From contig SCHM01000002.1 of assembly GCA_004123355.1 (NCBI GenBank), positions 3,410,001 through 3,474,000 of the forward strand: 64,000 bases of DNA, written 5' to 3'. The notes under the pieces were generated by a model that saw only the letters and a program-made list of their open reading frames with translations, was not told where the DNA came from and ran no database searches. The DNA is from Amphirosellinia nigrospora. Its lineage: Eukaryota; Ascomycota; Sordariomycetes; Xylariales; Xylariaceae. Shown here piece after piece: positions 60,199 to 64,000 of the stretch (positions are counted from its first letter, which is position 1; each line of letters opens with the position of its first letter). Made by a program: the position numbers and the translations under genes.

Positions 60199-63100
60199 GG
60201 CGGCAGTACCAGACGCTGAGGCTATATTCGAGCTATTCACTGGTGGTGTTCGGTGCTCGTCGATACCGGGTGGAGTCGACTCGCCCTGGTTGATGTCTCT
60301 CGTAGGTAGGTAATTCAATATCGGCGGGATGTGATGCCATCACGAAACGCGCACCACGCGCGTCCTGTTGTAGTACGAAGTCAACGAAAATTAGCGGAAC
60401 GAAACCGCAAATCAAGCGTTCTGGTCGTGGTAATTCGAAGGGGAAATGGCCTCGGTTTCGGGTGTATTAATCCTCCTGGTGACCGTGAGATGAGGTAGGT
60501 GGGTAGGTGGTGGACTATAGGTGTCTCATAGAGACATGTGTTGGACCTATCGGGAAGCTGAAGACAATTGTTGATACCAGGACCAGGGACTGGGGCATAG
60601 CAACGGGCGCAAAGTAAACATTTAATTCTTGGCACACCTCATTCTATGGGGGGTAATGGGTGGCGGGCTTGCCCAGCTGCTGTCAGTTGCTAGGGTGCTA
60701 CAGCTAGTCTCACTCCAGAATACAGTGTCACATACATTATATACTGTCTTAGCATCAAAGCTTATTTCTCTAGCAACCTTTCAATCCAAAACAGTCCTGG
60801 AGATTTAGTCTTGGGAACTGAGTTAACATCTACCTGGTAGGTACCTAGGTAGTTTTGACTATTACATATATGACCATAGATATAGTTATTTTCGAGTATA
60901 TATATGTATACTTAGTGATTGGATAATCACGTATCCCAGTTAACATCTCTCTATAGATGTTACCACTATTCACTCATCTCAGAGGCTCTCCTCTCACACG
61001 TTTGGCCGCCCTATTCTATAGTACATATAGTAGTACATGGCACTTGACAGTAATCCGTCACTCATCGGGTTGTACATTAAACTTCGCGAGCACTAGGGCA
61101 GGCTGAGGTAGGTATCTAATAAACTTTACCAGCAGCTACCTACCTCATAGTAAGAACCTTTGAACCTTCATGTCTTTGGAAACCTTCGTCTTGGAAAGGA
61201 AGTATCCATCCTTGTAGGTACATGACCTGCCTCGGAACCTTTACGTCTCTTTCCGGTACAGTCACTTTCCATTACTACCAATTCCTCTAGAAACCACTGC
61301 TCTTCCAATTCAGTGCTCTAAACCTGGAAAGTCCATTACTTCCCTCGCCAGACACTCATCAACGTGCTAAAAACCCTCAAAAATGAGAAGCCATGAAGGC
61401 AAGGCCGATGACCTGTCAATTGTCGCCGAATCTATCAACAACATATTATTTGGTCCATGCCGGATAGAGTAAGCCACTGCATATAGACCCGGAGGATACA
61501 ACTGAAACAACTACTCCGACGCCAAAAACCACCTTTGCGATGACCTTCTATACTTACCGCTTCTCCAAATCAACCCTACCGGTATGAAAGCCTTAATATT
61601 GGTACTCTTTTCGGATGCTCCTCGGAGATGGGTTATAACACCTAACTCGAGAGCTTCGAGAATCTCGAAGAGACTTTGGATCGACCTCGCCTTAATCCGT
61701 CCGACTCATCGCATTAATCCGGCTAGAAACTCAGTTGAAATCCATTCCAAATCCTCGAAATTGTCAGCTCAGATCTTATCAGCTTTGGGCTCTTGTCCGT
61801 CTCCCGTCCGTCCCGCGCTCTCGTCGACGTTCCCCTGGTTGCATCAATTGAAACTATCATGGTAGATCGAAAGACATCAACTATCCGGTTAGTTACTGAT
61901 GCCCTATGTTGTGAGTGCTTTGTTGTGTGTGTGTGTGTGTGTGTGTGTGATCTGTGAGCCATCCACCCACGGGCACAGTTCTTCTTTCGATATTTTACCT
62001 CTAGACAGTACTACTTCATCTTTTTTCCTACGTTACTCTATGGTTTATGTAATAAAAAAAATAAAAATAAAAGCTCGTATGAGGGCCTGGAACAGGTTCA
62101 AAGTAGCTAATAATCATTTATGAGGCTAAAGGTGCTATGAAGTAGAGTTTAGGCAGGAGGATTCCGTGTTTTTTATCTCGAAATAGCTCCGTGTTTATCC
62201 TATAGCTTTGCGGACTTTTCTAGACTCATGTGGCCGGAGTCTGCTTGTTTCGGTGATTTGTCTTGGTCTTTGGTGAATACCCGAGACCCGTGAGCCTCGT
62301 ATAATACCAATAGCCGAGATCTGGGTGATACTTATAAAGGCTTCGAAGGCTCTCATGCCACTACTCAGCGCGATGACTTAAAGGTGATCAAATGGTCCGT
62401 TCCGAGCCTCAAAAAAAATGTGTACCAAGTTAATGAATTATGTTGCTGTTGCCTGCGTTGATGCATTTTACAGACTTGTATATCGAACTGAGCGTTCAGA
62501 AAAGTCCTCTGCCGCCTAGAATAGCTCTAGGTAAGTTTGGGTCCATGCTCTCTCATTGTCCGGAATGAAAGTGGCTGCAGGGCGATCAAAAATTTGCCTT
62601 AACGACGTGATAACAAGAGAAAGTTTTCGGCCTGCAAAATTGTCACACACACAACCTGTATCAAGCGGATCTTACCTACCTACTACATCTATCGGCGATC
62701 TCACAATGCCTGTAAGTCCTTTTTGATCGGACAGATGTTTGACACCACCACAAACCAAATATACAGTACATTTCTATGCCTCTGGACATCGTTCTTCGCC
62801 TAAAATCCTTCTTAGCATTGCACGGACTGATTTTTGCTCCAAGGGCTAGCCAATGTTCTCAGAATTTACTTGAATTCACTATAACCAGAGCCAAGTGTAT
62901 GTCTGTTAATTCGCTAGATGCGTCTACTAGACCGTTCTTCAATAGCCAGTTTTGAACGCAGGCACTGTCTAGACATAAGGTAGGTCTCGGACCCTAGCTG
63001 GGAGTATCCGAGCGTAACGACCAACCTCCTAGAGAGCAAAGAATCGCATCGAAAAACTATAGAGGGTATTTTTTTGTAATTGATCTTTGATATATTTGAC

Positions 63101-64000
63101 CTAAATATTATTTATTATAAATCTAAGGGCTTGGGGTTAATGGCATGGTTTTATATACAAACAAGTTGCTGGCTCGCTCTCGAGTGGGAGGGGCTAGGTA
63201 CCCAACAATTACCTAACACACTGCCTATACACTACTTCAACCGTCTACTATTGTCGCGTAACACTATTATATAGAATCTAAGGAAATAAACTCTATATAA
63301 TTGGATAAGTAAATATAGTTCAACTTATGCGTAGCAAGCTTTTTTTTGTACAGTATCTAAGGCTGTTCTATGAAGTAGTAGAGAGAGTAATAGGCCTACA
63401 CTAGTTCTCAACTCCAGGGCCGCCCAATCAATGCAAGTGCGGACTGAGTTTGCGCTAAACCCGACTCGTCACGCTTGTAAAACTTACTCACTTGTAGAAC
63501 TGTGCTACAAGGCCTATTGCTAATTCTAATTCATTACCTACGCACCTCCCAGGCGAACGAATTTGTCGCCTCTCACCACCACTCACCAGCGACATTTGTT
63601 ACCTCGCGATCCTACATATTTCGCATGCGGTTTTGCATGTACTGTGTTGGATTCTATCACTGGCCACACCATTTCTTTTGACTGCTTTTCTTTTTCTTTC
63701 TCTGCATCCCCGGCGTCTTGTCTAACCTAGGCCCTTGTGGCGCCGTCCCCATATCCTGTATCCCATATCCCACACATACTGCGCGTGCATTGTTGCTCGT
63801 ATAAACTCACGCAACCTAGCCGAACAGCATTCCTACTCCGCTTGTAATTCTATCTACGATGAGTTTTGAAGTCGACTTTGGGAGAACAGTATTTTCCGGG
63901 CAGACACAAAGACCCTCTGATTACTTTTAATTCCAGTGGCGACACTGTTGTTGTTTGCCTCAAGGTTATTTGTATTCGCACTTCGGCCGCACCCACACTT
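60199..64000. other. myosin promoter side and right-end intergenic region
   Basis: No supported gene. It contains several TACCTAGGTA-like palindromic stretches (for example about 60837-60850) and a (TG)n microsatellite. A two-exon 64-codon frame at 62706-62955 was considered and not accepted. Confidence 0.55.
61924..61949. repeat. (TG)n dinucleotide microsatellite
   Basis: An uninterrupted run of about 13 TG units, in ordinary intergenic DNA. Confidence 0.95.

Noticed and set aside
60233-60415. Upstream minus-strand frame before myosin (contains ATGGCATCACATCCC) as a possible uORF.
   Set aside because: The myosin transcription start is unknown and nothing marks this short frame as translated.
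62706-62955. ATGCCT followed by GTAAGT, a 55-bp intron-like stretch ending ATACAG, and a 62-codon open frame.
   Set aside because: No strong branch site, no recognisable protein family, and the frame is short enough to arise by chance.
1-64000. Search by eye for tRNA genes (GGTTCGAATCC-type B box with matching arms) and rRNA.
   Set aside because: No candidate with both A and B boxes and a foldable acceptor stem was found.

Overview
The window comes from a filamentous ascomycete (Pezizomycotina), most likely a Sordariomycete. The evidence is a HEX1 Woronin-body gene, short GT-AG introns with CTAAC or CTGAC branch sites, a GPI-anchored Mad1-like adhesin, and a long A+T block that looks like the product of repeat-induced point mutation (RIP). 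I cannot name the species. Genes are sparse, with several kilobases between many of them.

Left arm (1-16.2 kb): a gene-poor stretch holds an eroded remnant of a fungal STAND/NLR-type N-terminal domain (about 3.06-3.60 kb). Next come two minus-strand genes in tandem: bleomycin hydrolase (4230-5894) and HEX1 (6864-7520). HEX1 is preceded by two further exons that stay open in its frame but contain no ATG in any frame. After about 3.5 kb without a gene, a plus-strand RQC2/NEMF gene (12335-15595) follows.

Centre (about 16.26-38.33 kb): 22 kb of extreme A+T sequence with no open frame of 60 codons. It contains at least three tandem-repeat arrays and a family of inverted repeats. A similar short sequence lies in inverted orientation at its two edges.

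Right arm (38.4-64 kb): a Cys-rich hypothetical gene (minus), VMS1/ANKZF1 (plus), a Mad1/CFEM-like GPI-anchored adhesin (plus), a possible small Pro/Arg/Tyr/Gly-rich ORF (minus), and the class II myosin heavy chain (minus, 52814-60198). The rest is intergenic.

Function: RQC2 extends stalled nascent chains on the 60S subunit with CAT tails, and VMS1 releases those chains. These two ribosome-quality-control partners flank the A+T block, with one hypothetical gene between the block and VMS1. HEX1 (septal plugging) and class II myosin (septal actomyosin ring) both act at septa but are far apart here.

Quality caveat: RQC2, the Cys-rich gene, VMS1, the adhesin and the myosin are all interrupted by many single-base frameshifts. 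Nearly all are one-base losses in short runs. I read this as consensus under-calling in the assembly rather than five independent pseudogenes. Bleomycin hydrolase and HEX1 are intact.
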